Below are positions 24,828 through 32,259 of a DNA stretch of 32,443 bases, piece by piece. Origin of the DNA: Bacteroidales bacterium. GTDB lineage: Bacteria > Bacteroidota > Bacteroidia > Bacteroidales > GCA-2748055. Below the pieces are notes generated by a model. The model made no database searches and was not told the origin of the DNA. It was given only the letters and a program-made list of their open reading frames with translations. The stretch lies in NCBI GenBank assembly GCA_029210725.1, contig JARGFM010000009.1, positions 103,253 to 135,695 on the forward strand, given 5' to 3'. A program made the position numbers and the translations under genes. Position 1 is the stretch's first letter. Every line of letters starts with the position of its first letter.

Positions 24828-25568
24828 CTATCTCTTTTCCAGTACCAGCAACATCACCGATCCCAGGAAAAAGGATTTACTCCGGATCAACTTAAATCCG
24901 GCCACATCCAGGATCATTTTCATTTCACCGATCGTATAGTAGTTTTTGGAAGAACTGGCCAGGTATTTATAGGCCTTCAGGTTGCCCGATATAAATCCCC
25001 CCAGGTAAGGTAGTATAAAACGAAGGTAGAAATCGTTAAAAACTCTCCAGAGCGGACTTTTCGGTTTACTGCTCTCCAGCACCACCAGCTGTCCGCCTGT
25101 TCGAAGCACCCTGTATATCTCCGAAAGGTGTCTGAAAGCCCTGGAATTTTCGTAGACCAGGTTCCTGAGTCCAAAGGTGATCCCTATGGAGTCGAAATGG
25201 CCATCCTCAAAAACCATCTCTCCGGCATCTCCCTCCAGGAAGTTTATGGAGGGAAGGCTGATGCTTTCTTGAAGTTCGCCCTGCTTCCGCCGGGCCTCTC
25301 TGAGCATCTCTCTGCTGAAATCAAAGCCGGTAAGCACAAGCTCTTTGTCACTTGGATGCGATTGCCGGGCCAGTTCGAGTAGAAAATCGCCCGTACCGGT
25401 GCAAAGATCCAGCACCCGTTGTGGATGGCTCTGTAAAAGTTCACTGGCCGCCTTTCTTCGCCAGGACCGGTCTCTCCCGAAGGTAAATATCCTGTTCACC
25501 CGGTCGTAGGTCCTGTGAATATCCTTGTAAAAATCGTGCAGTGGATAGTCTTTCTGCTGCTCCATCAT
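24828..25568 (-). CDS. ubiE: Demethylmenaquinone methyltransferase
   Basis: 246 residues, a class I SAM-dependent methyltransferase that makes menaquinone from demethylmenaquinone (menG/ubiE). The start region FYKDIHRTYDRVNRIFTFGRDRSWRRKA is the family signature. SAM-binding motif I is VLDLCTGTGDF (about 52-62), and GITFGLRNL with YRVLRTGGQLVVLE follows. FYLRFILPYLGGFISGNLKAYKYLASS near the C-terminus is diagnostic. Two tandem ATGs (25568 and 25565) are possible starts. It heads the menaquinone cluster, 41 bases after the preceding operon, with an exact TAnnTTTG box in that gap. Confidence 0.95.
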   Translation of the reverse strand: MMEQQKDYPLHDFYKDIHRTYDRVNRIFTFGRDRSWRRKAASELLQSHPQRVLDLCTGTGDFLLELARQSHPSDKELVLTGFDFSREMLREARRKQGELQESISLPSINFLEGDAGEMVFEDGHFDSIGITFGLRNLVYENSRAFRHLSEIYRVLRTGGQLVVLESSKPKSPLWRVFNDFYLRFILPYLGGFISGNLKAYKYLASSSKNYYTIGEMKMILDVAGFKLIRSKSFFLGSVMLLVLEKR

Positions 25569-25585
25569 AGAACATGTTGAAGTAG

Positions 25586-25593
25586 CAAAGATA
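25586..25593 (-). promoter_or_regulatory. Candidate -7 promoter box of the menaquinone cluster
   Basis: The minus-strand sequence TATCTTTG is an exact match to the Bacteroidetes -7 consensus TAnnTTTG and lies 17 bases before the ubiE ATG, in the gap that separates the menaquinone genes from the receptor operon. The -33 element is not clear. It probably gives the cluster its own start. Confidence 0.5.
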
Positions 25594-25609
25594 TCATAAA
25601 TAAGGCTTT

Positions 25610-27346
25610 CTATTCCACCAGAAACTCCGAAGATGCAGAGAATACCTCACCGCCGGGCAAAACTCCCCGGACCTGTATTAGATATTTTCCCGCTTGTTCA
25701 GGGGCCCGGAAAGAAACCTTTGTCTGTTTGTCCCCTTCCAGCCGGATATCAGCTGCCCAGAAAACGGTGTTCCTGGCATCCGGCACCCTTTCTTCCGTGA
25801 GAGACGGTGATGCCGTGATTACATTCTCAGGCTGAAAGTTCTGGTAATCAAAAAAGTATGATCCTTTTGGAAGGTCTATCCCGGCCATATCGCCCTTCCT
25901 GGAATGGATGGCAAGTACGCCCCCGAAAGCCACATTCCCCTTCAGGTAGATCTCATTGATCAGGTCTACCCGTTCGATTTTTTCAGGCGACAGAGCCAGC
26001 AATGCCTGATGATCAAATACAGAGATATGATCGATCATGATCAGAGGATTATAAACCCGGATGGACTCATTGGAGCTCAAAACTCTGATTCTGGTCTCTC
26101 CCCCCTTCTTGTAAAACTGCAGTTCCGGAACCAGATTTATAAATACCTCCTCCAGGTTGGGTAAGCGTATATAATCGTCAATGTACAGCCGTTTTACCCT
26201 GGTCCCGTAAAAGGGAATTCGCTTACCCTCTGCGACAGTCTCCTGGAAAGGAACTTCCGCAGGGCTAAGGGCCTGACTGAATGCATTGGATATCTGCATG
26301 TTCAGGGTGATTTTCCTGGCGATCTCCCTTTCATAATCCGTCAGATGGAATGTTTCAAAGGGAAGCCCCATGGCCCTGGAATCAAATTCCTCATCGATCC
26401 GGACTTCCAGTCCGCTCTCCTTTTCCTGTTCCGGTGTTACAAAAAATTCCAGTCTTTCTCCCTCAGCAGCCGGAACCGTGAGTATAAACCTTCCGTTTAT
26501 ATCCGACATGGTCGCGAAAAAGTCCGGTTCCTTCCCCAGCAAAGCAAAATGCAGGGTTGCATATGGCACCGGCTGCAAATCCGGACTCAGCACCGAACCG
26601 GATATACTGATCCCATTGCCCAGGTCAGGAAGGAATGCCACCCTGAAGCTGTCCCTCTCCTGATCCGGAAAGCGGTACGATCCGCCAATCAGGTCAATGG
26701 CACCCTCCGGAGCCACTGTAAGGCAACATCTTAACTGATCCAGTAAAACCGAGGAAGCAGCATTCAGGCAAAACTCCACCTCCTGTCCGCTCTGATATGC
26801 GCCGGAAGCGGTGGAACACTCCAGCACACCCTCCTTAAATATAAGCTGATCTGCGCTGACATACGAAGCTCCCTGATCGTCCAGAACAAGCACTTCAGAG
26901 CGATAGGGATTAATAATCTTCAGGGCCGTATAACTGAAATCCTGAGGACCCCGGTTTCTCATCCAGCGGGTATAAGCCTTTACATAGTAGTTGCCCGTAA
27001 GCGATTCGGAAGGAATACGAAGGGATCCCTCCGCCTTTCCGCCCGCAATCCTGTATTTACTCTGAACCAGGGGAGTTCCGTCCCCTGCAATCAATTCGAC
27101 ATAGAGCACACTGCTCCAGGGACTTCCTTCCGGAAGCCCGGAAACTGCATAATCGGCCATGAAATAAATGCTTTCATTCACCGAATAGAGGGAGCGATCG
27201 GTAAATAGCTGAAGCTCCTCCTCTATGTTCAAAGCTTCTTCCCGGTAGTCCGGGTCATAGGGTGTTTGTGCCAGGACCGATCCGGAGCTTATTCCCGCCA
27301 GGATGGCAAAAACCAGTAGTCGATATGCCTGTTTAAATTTCTTCAT
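25610..27346 (-). CDS. Secreted MG2-like / CarboxypepD_reg-like protein with orphan TonB plug-like domain
   Basis: 578 residues. A signal peptide (cleavage near VLAQ, 24-27) is followed by a macroglobulin MG2-like beta domain (about 45-148; QLFTDRSLYSVNESIYFMADY and GNYYVKAYTRWMRN). A second beta region runs to about 240. A carboxypeptidase-regulatory-like domain follows (about 246-303; ISGSVLSPDLQPVPYATLHF). A segment at about 395-487 resembles a TonB receptor plug: LIMIDHISVFD (435-445), LSPEKIERVDLI and FGGVLAIHSRKGD (474-486). No barrel follows; the protein ends in a short beta-sandwich-like tail. Function is unknown. Its ATG directly follows the TAA of the DUF4249 gene, so it belongs to the receptor operon and probably works in the periplasm or at the outer membrane with it. 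Confidence 0.75.
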   Translation of the reverse strand: MKKFKQAYRLLVFAILAGISSGSVLAQTPYDPDYREEALNIEEELQLFTDRSLYSVNESIYFMADYAVSGLPEGSPWSSVLYVELIAGDGTPLVQSKYRIAGGKAEGSLRIPSESLTGNYYVKAYTRWMRNRGPQDFSYTALKIINPYRSEVLVLDDQGASYVSADQLIFKEGVLECSTASGAYQSGQEVEFCLNAASSVLLDQLRCCLTVAPEGAIDLIGGSYRFPDQERDSFRVAFLPDLGNGISISGSVLSPDLQPVPYATLHFALLGKEPDFFATMSDINGRFILTVPAAEGERLEFFVTPEQEKESGLEVRIDEEFDSRAMGLPFETFHLTDYEREIARKITLNMQISNAFSQALSPAEVPFQETVAEGKRIPFYGTRVKRLYIDDYIRLPNLEEVFINLVPELQFYKKGGETRIRVLSSNESIRVYNPLIMIDHISVFDHQALLALSPEKIERVDLINEIYLKGNVAFGGVLAIHSRKGDMAGIDLPKGSYFFDYQNFQPENVITASPSLTEERVPDARNTVFWAADIRLEGDKQTKVSFRAPEQAGKYLIQVRGVLPGGEVFSASSEFLVE

Positions 27347-28498
27347 TTACCAGAAGTCGGGTATTTTATTGCTTCCTCCACGCAAAGTACAGTCAAAACA
27401 GCTTTTCTGGGCCCAGAGCCATGGCGGTCCCGGTCCAATCAGAGCGAGCGAATAGAGGTAATAGTATTCATCATACATGAACTTGCTGTTGTCCACCAGG
27501 GTATCCAGCACGCAGGTATACCCGCTGACGGGGAAACTCAGATCCGTCTTATCCACTACAATGCGGTCATCCCGGATCTGTGTGGCATAAAAGCAGCCCA
27601 GGACTTTTTCATAGTCCGAGTTCACATTATAGATATTACCCAGACTGCTTGATGGCTGGGTCTCATACAGACTGCCTGAGCTTGCCGACTGGGCTGCCAG
27701 CTTTTGCCAGTACTCATAGGCCTGGTCGGTGAGAGAGTGCTGTTCCACCAGCAGATTGTAGCGCTCGGTCAGCCTCGGTGTCTGGGTGGATACATAGTGC
27801 AGCTTATTCTGATAAATATTGTTTTCCGAGAGCAACTGGGTGGAAGCGGCATAAACGCTTGTGATAGTCTCGGTCATGTAGCAGGTGGAAACCGTATCTC
27901 TGATATAAGGAATGTTCTCTCCCCGGTAGCGGACATATTGAGCCGTGAAGGGCGAATGATATTCCCAGGTGGCAATGGCCTTCCATCTGTAATTCCGGGA
28001 GCCCCCCTGCTGGCCCCTTACATCGTTATAAAACTGAATTCCGTACCAGCTCTCGTCCGGGTCCTCCCCACTGGAAACTTTCTCCACCCAATACAGGGAA
28101 TCGATGGGTGGGCAGGCCAGAAGGGTGTCGTAATCGGATGCATATACCTCATTGGACGGAGTGATCACCTGAACCGCGTATGATTTACCCACTGACAGGA
28201 AGGACTCGTCCAGCCAGGCTTCATAAATCCCGTCCTCCTGCATGCTTTCCGCATAAAACTCCGTGTTCCCTTCATTATCCTGTACCGTCACCACGCATCC
28301 TTTAACAGGTCTGTAGACAGGATTATTATAGGGAGTGGAAACAGAGACGGCAACCTGGTATATCCCTGGCCTGTCGCTGATCATCCCTTCAATGACCATC
28401 ACCTCCTGGGTCTCATTGATCACGGGATTATAAGACTCTATGCAGGAGTGGCAAAGCAGTACAATCAGCCCGATGATAACAAATCTATTCACTGGCAT
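27347..28498 (-). CDS. DUF4249 domain lipoprotein
   Basis: 383 residues. The N-terminus ends in LCHSC, a lipobox, so it is a probable outer-membrane lipoprotein. It opens with VMVIEGMISDRPGIYQVAVSVSTPYNNPVYRPVKGCVVTVQDNEG, the Ig-like start of DUF4249, and ends in CFDCTLRGGSNKIPDFW, the characteristic C-terminal tail with two cysteines. The middle is rich in Tyr and Ser. Its start overlaps the receptor gene by 14 bases and its TAA abuts the ATG of the plug-like protein. Family role is unknown; constant pairing with TonB receptors suggests a receptor accessory or ligand-binding part. Confidence 0.88.
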   Translation of the reverse strand: MPVNRFVIIGLIVLLCHSCIESYNPVINETQEVMVIEGMISDRPGIYQVAVSVSTPYNNPVYRPVKGCVVTVQDNEGNTEFYAESMQEDGIYEAWLDESFLSVGKSYAVQVITPSNEVYASDYDTLLACPPIDSLYWVEKVSSGEDPDESWYGIQFYNDVRGQQGGSRNYRWKAIATWEYHSPFTAQYVRYRGENIPYIRDTVSTCYMTETITSVYAASTQLLSENNIYQNKLHYVSTQTPRLTERYNLLVEQHSLTDQAYEYWQKLAAQSASSGSLYETQPSSSLGNIYNVNSDYEKVLGCFYATQIRDDRIVVDKTDLSFPVSGYTCVLDTLVDNSKFMYDEYYYLYSLALIGPGPPWLWAQKSCFDCTLRGGSNKIPDFW

Positions 28499-31274
28499 AG
28501 TTCCCTAATTTAAAGTTCCAGGAGAGGGTAATCACGGTCTGCCCGAAAATGGAGAGTTTGTAACCGTTAATGCTTCCCCCGTCATTCTGGAAATAGACAG
28601 AATAGGCATTTCTTCTCCCGGTCACATTATAAAAATTAAGCATCCAGTAGGAGTGAAACAGCTTTCTCTCCTTCAGGTTTCCCTCCAGGTTGATGGAGAG
28701 GTCTACCCGGAAATAATCCGGAATCCGGTAACTGTTCCTGCTGGCATAGTCGACAAATTGCATTCCGTCAATATAGTATATAGATACCGGGTAGGTAACC
28801 GGCCGTCCGGTAGTGTAAACCATATTGGCTGAGAAACTGAGCCTCCGGTTCAGCTTCACATTGCTTACCACACTCAGATTATGAGGACGGTCGAAATTGG
28901 AGGGATAGGGCTCTCCAAGATTAATTCGTTCACTGGGTATGGGAGAGTCGACTTCCATGATGGAACGGGAGTAGCTATAAGCCACCCAGCCGCTCAGTTT
29001 TCCGGCGTTCTTCCTGAACAGAGCCTCGAAACCGTATGCATCCTGTTCTCCCTGCAGGGTCACTGTTTCCACGTGTGGTGTACTGATGAAACTGGCTCCA
29101 TCGCGGTAATCCACCACATCATGGATCTTCTTATAATAGACCTCCAGTGAGGTATTCAGTCCGCCTTTTGGAAAATCCTGATAGAATCCCAGCGAAAGCT
29201 GATCTACAAAGGGCGGTGAGATGTTGTAGTCGCAAAGCTTCCACTGGTCGGTCGGCGAGATGGCAACCGTATTACTAAGCATAAACAAGAACTGGTTGAC
29301 CCGGTTGTAGGAAAATTTCAGGGAATTATTGGCTCCGAGCATAAAATTCACGGCAAGCCGGGGCTCCAGCCCTGTATAGGCTTTAAGCACTTCAAAGGGC
29401 CTTGAATCAAACACATCCACTACACTGCCCGGCTGAAGCGCCTGTCCCTCCCCGTAAACCCGGACCTCACCCGGACCAAGTGAAAGAAAAGTCGCAAAGC
29501 GGAGCCCCCCGTAAAGAGTGAGGCGGGGAGTCAGGGAGATCTCATCGGCCAGGTATACGGCAGTTTCCACCCCGTTATCCAGTCCGAGTTCGACCGGCAC
29601 ACGCATGGAGATATCGCCGTAAGGAAGAACCTTGCCCCGGTTCAGTCTGTACAGAATGGCATTCCCGCCAAAGGTCAGCTTGTGCTTTCCAAGGGAAAGC
29701 CAGGCCAAATCGATCTTTGTTTCATAGTGGTCAATTCGGTAGGACTGGGTCCATGCCTCCGAAGCCACCTGTTCATCAATGGTGCTGAAATCATAGGCGC
29801 CGTAGACCAGTGCCAGGTCTCCGGTAAGCCTGGAACCAATTCTACGCCGGATGTTGAGCGATCCCCCTGCATTGTTATACTCGTACTGGTTAGTGGAGCC
29901 CAGCCTGAAAAAGTCGTGACTGAAATATCCGAATGCCTTGACCAGCGTCTTCTCTCCCGGTTCCCAGGTCAGCATGCCCGACAAATCGTTAAAACTGGCC
30001 TTGCTCTCCCTCAGCTGGGGGTCCTGCAGCTTGTCGAGGATCCAGTCTGAATAGGTGGAACGCCCGGCCAGAATAAAGGAGCTCTTTCCTTTCTGGATGG
30101 GACCTTCCACCGAAAGGCGGGCCGTTACCGGGCTTATTCCTCCCCGGGCGGTATACTTATTCAGGTTGCCCTGACGTGCCGTTAAATCAAAAAAGGAGGC
30201 AAGCCGTCCGCCATAGGAGGCCGGCAGATTACTTTTATAAAGGGTGAAGTCCTTCACAATATCGGGACTGAAAGAGGTGAAGAAACCGAAAAGGTGGGAA
30301 CTGTTATACACCGGGACCTTGTTCACATAAATCATATTCTGGTCTGCTGCACTGCCTCTTACGTTAAAACCCGCCGCTCCCTCTCCAACCGTCTGAACAC
30401 CGGGCAGCATCTGGATCACTTTCAGGATATCCTTCTCTCCCATGACAACGGGAACTTCCTTCAGGACTTTGTAATTGAGGCGGTCAAAACCCATCTGAGT
30501 TCCCCTGACATTGTGGTACCTGTTGGCCTGGACGACCACCTCGGTAAGCGCAATAACACTTTTTTCCATGGTGATGGCCAGATCGCCGTCTGAAAGAACC
30601 TCCAGGTAGTTGTTGCGGTCCTCCATTCCCATGCATTTAAACTCAACGGAATATTTGCCCGGCCTGACCACCATGTTAAAGCGGCCGTCCACATCGGTGG
30701 CCGTACCTCTCTTCAACTCTTCAAAATACAGGGTGGCCCCGACCAGGGGATCACCGGTTTCCACGTCCGTGATCTTTCCGTGCAGGACAGCCACATTTTT
30801 GCCCCCTCCTTCTTCCCTGCTTCCGACAGTGATGGTTTGCAGCATTCCTGCCTTCCGTCCGTCTATGTATCGTTGCTCCGTGGAGGTAAGCCCTGCCCCT
30901 TCCCCCTCTTTCATCTGATCTACCTTGCCGGCCGATCCCGAATATTCCGGGAGCCTGTGCACAAAAACCTGCTGATTGGACAGGTAAATCTGTTTCTCCC
31001 CTTCCACATGATAATAAAGACCCGCCGGCAGAAGGGTCCGGTCGAGGGTCCTGCGAAGCGAGATCTCCTCTCCCGAGGCTGTTACTCTCACGCCGCGGAT
31101 CCAGTTCTCCAGGAAATAAAAGCGAACCCCGGTTTGCTGCTCCACATCGTTTACGAACTCCCCGAAAGGAACATCCTGGAAATCCCCCCTGAACAGGATA
31201 TCTGAATTCTGACCCCGCAGGGAAAAGGGGATCATGGCCATAATCAGCAGGGAAAGGTGAAGTAACTTCCTCAT
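28485..31274 (-). CDS. TonB-dependent receptor with STN and CarboxypepD_reg-like domains
   Basis: 929 residues. A signal peptide (to about residue 22, LRGQ) precedes an STN domain (about 27-100; FRGDFQDVPFGEFVNDVEQQTGVRFYF), a polar linker (about 101-160), a carboxypeptidase-regulatory-like domain (about 163-245; LHGKITDVETGDPLVGATLYF) and a plug (about 255-380; MLPGVQTVGEGAAGFNVRG, YVNKVPVYNSSHLFGFF, ASYGGRLASFFDL). A full barrel ends in LSWNFKLGNYASE. An STN domain often means transcriptional signalling through an anti-sigma factor, yet no FecI/FecR pair is in the window. It overlaps the 247-residue gene upstream (ATGA at 31271-31274) and the DUF4249 gene downstream. Ligand unknown. Confidence 0.93.
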   Translation of the reverse strand: MRKLLHLSLLIMAMIPFSLRGQNSDILFRGDFQDVPFGEFVNDVEQQTGVRFYFLENWIRGVRVTASGEEISLRRTLDRTLLPAGLYYHVEGEKQIYLSNQQVFVHRLPEYSGSAGKVDQMKEGEGAGLTSTEQRYIDGRKAGMLQTITVGSREEGGGKNVAVLHGKITDVETGDPLVGATLYFEELKRGTATDVDGRFNMVVRPGKYSVEFKCMGMEDRNNYLEVLSDGDLAITMEKSVIALTEVVVQANRYHNVRGTQMGFDRLNYKVLKEVPVVMGEKDILKVIQMLPGVQTVGEGAAGFNVRGSAADQNMIYVNKVPVYNSSHLFGFFTSFSPDIVKDFTLYKSNLPASYGGRLASFFDLTARQGNLNKYTARGGISPVTARLSVEGPIQKGKSSFILAGRSTYSDWILDKLQDPQLRESKASFNDLSGMLTWEPGEKTLVKAFGYFSHDFFRLGSTNQYEYNNAGGSLNIRRRIGSRLTGDLALVYGAYDFSTIDEQVASEAWTQSYRIDHYETKIDLAWLSLGKHKLTFGGNAILYRLNRGKVLPYGDISMRVPVELGLDNGVETAVYLADEISLTPRLTLYGGLRFATFLSLGPGEVRVYGEGQALQPGSVVDVFDSRPFEVLKAYTGLEPRLAVNFMLGANNSLKFSYNRVNQFLFMLSNTVAISPTDQWKLCDYNISPPFVDQLSLGFYQDFPKGGLNTSLEVYYKKIHDVVDYRDGASFISTPHVETVTLQGEQDAYGFEALFRKNAGKLSGWVAYSYSRSIMEVDSPIPSERINLGEPYPSNFDRPHNLSVVSNVKLNRRLSFSANMVYTTGRPVTYPVSIYYIDGMQFVDYASRNSYRIPDYFRVDLSINLEGNLKERKLFHSYWMLNFYNVTGRRNAYSVYFQNDGGSINGYKLSIFGQTVITLSWNFKLGNYASE

Positions 31275-32014
31275 CCGTTTACTTCCTTTAATAAGTTACT
31301 TGCTGCCATAATTAAAAGTTCCAGCTGTTCCACAGAGGCGTCCCTGATCCGGATATAGTTACTCCTTAGAAGTCTCTTCAGGTCTTTCTGAATGGCTTTG
31401 GGAAAAAGCTTCACAAAGCTCTTGTTATTTTGAAAGGAATAGACGGAAGCATCCAGTTCCAGCAGGAAATCTCTTTTGGGCGGAGTATACTCCTCGATAA
31501 ATCTGGAATCTCCACTAAGCGGAACCAGAATTTTCTTCCACTGGATATAGAGGATTATTCGCCCTTCACCCAGGACCTGGTAGAACTGCTCCCCGGCCTG
31601 CTCCTCCAGAGTCAGCCTTCTGAAAAAGTTCTTTTCAATAGTAAATTCATCCAGCCGGTCACCAACGAGGATCACCTGGTTCTCTGCACCGTTCATGGTC
31701 CGGTATTCTACCTCCACCTGCTGGGCATGAATATCATACTTAAGCCATATCGGACTGTACAACCTGCCGCGAATGGTAACAGAACCCTGGTGGGCCCATC
31801 CCTGCAGGAGGTATGGATGCCCCATGCTGCCCGGATGTTTGTTGTAGTACTGCATCCCGTTCACCAGCTCCTGGTCCTGTCCGTATGCCCAGGCCACCAG
31901 CTCATTATAGTCAAAGGATGACTCTCCGGAAGACTGCTGGCCGTGCAGGGATATAGAAATCAAACAAAAGCCAAAAACGGCTGTCAGAACAAGTCCTCGC
32001 AAATCAGGTCCCAT
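31271..32014 (-). CDS. Secreted protein of unknown function, first gene of the receptor operon
   Basis: 247 residues. A signal peptide (to about residue 26, SLHGQ) is followed by a beta-rich domain with alternating strands (GSVTIRGRLYSPIWLKYDIHAQQVEVEYR, QVILVGDRLDEFTI, EGRIILYIQWKKIL). A C-terminal basic helical region then follows (FVKLFPKAIQKDLKRLLRSNYIRIRDASVEQLELLIMAASNLL). I recognise no named family. Its TGA overlaps the receptor ATG, so the protein is probably made in step with the receptor and may be a periplasmic partner. A 13-bp-arm palindrome lies 32 bases before its start. Confidence 0.78.
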   Translation of the reverse strand: MGPDLRGLVLTAVFGFCLISISLHGQQSSGESSFDYNELVAWAYGQDQELVNGMQYYNKHPGSMGHPYLLQGWAHQGSVTIRGRLYSPIWLKYDIHAQQVEVEYRTMNGAENQVILVGDRLDEFTIEKNFFRRLTLEEQAGEQFYQVLGEGRIILYIQWKKILVPLSGDSRFIEEYTPPKRDFLLELDASVYSFQNNKSFVKLFPKAIQKDLKRLLRSNYIRIRDASVEQLELLIMAASNLLKEVNG

Positions 32015-32259
32015 TTATAGAATATCACAGTTTATTTTCAGGTCAGTTTCCACTTTGACTGGTCAAAGTGGAAAAAGTTTAATTACTTCGCTAATTTCAG
32101 GAATTCCCCGGCCTGCCCGAACCATCCTTATACCCTGTTATCAATAATAACAGATTAAAGTTTCGCACTTATTCTTTAAGCACATGATTTCAACCAATTA
32201 CGGTTTGACTTCATATGATATGTGTTAGTATTTCAGTCATTTATCTTTTCCATTTTCAG
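32015..32259. promoter_or_regulatory. AT-rich upstream region of the receptor operon
   Basis: These 245 bases hold no gene. They contain a perfect palindrome at 32047-32074 and a smaller inverted repeat at 32135-32153 (CTGTTAT, five-base spacer, ATAACAG). I found no exact TAnnTTTG box on the minus strand, so the promoter is not placed. Base composition is clearly more AT-rich than the genes. Confidence 0.5.
32047..32074. repeat. Perfect palindrome, 13-bp arms, 2-base spacer
   Basis: TTTCCACTTTGAC and its exact reverse complement GTCAAAGTGGAAA are separated by TG. It ends 32 bases upstream of the ATG of the first receptor-operon gene. The almost absent spacer favours a DNA operator for a dimeric regulator over an RNA hairpin, and no T-run follows on the minus strand as a terminator would need. 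Confidence 0.8.

Noticed and set aside
32047-32074. The palindrome as an intrinsic terminator
   Set aside because: The two-base spacer is too small for a natural loop and no U-run follows in the direction of the genes.
32135-32153. 7-bp inverted repeat (CTGTTAT, five-base spacer, ATAACAG) as a terminator of the right-edge gene
   Set aside because: No T-run follows on the minus strand and it is over 100 bases from the stop; short repeats like this are common in AT-rich DNA.
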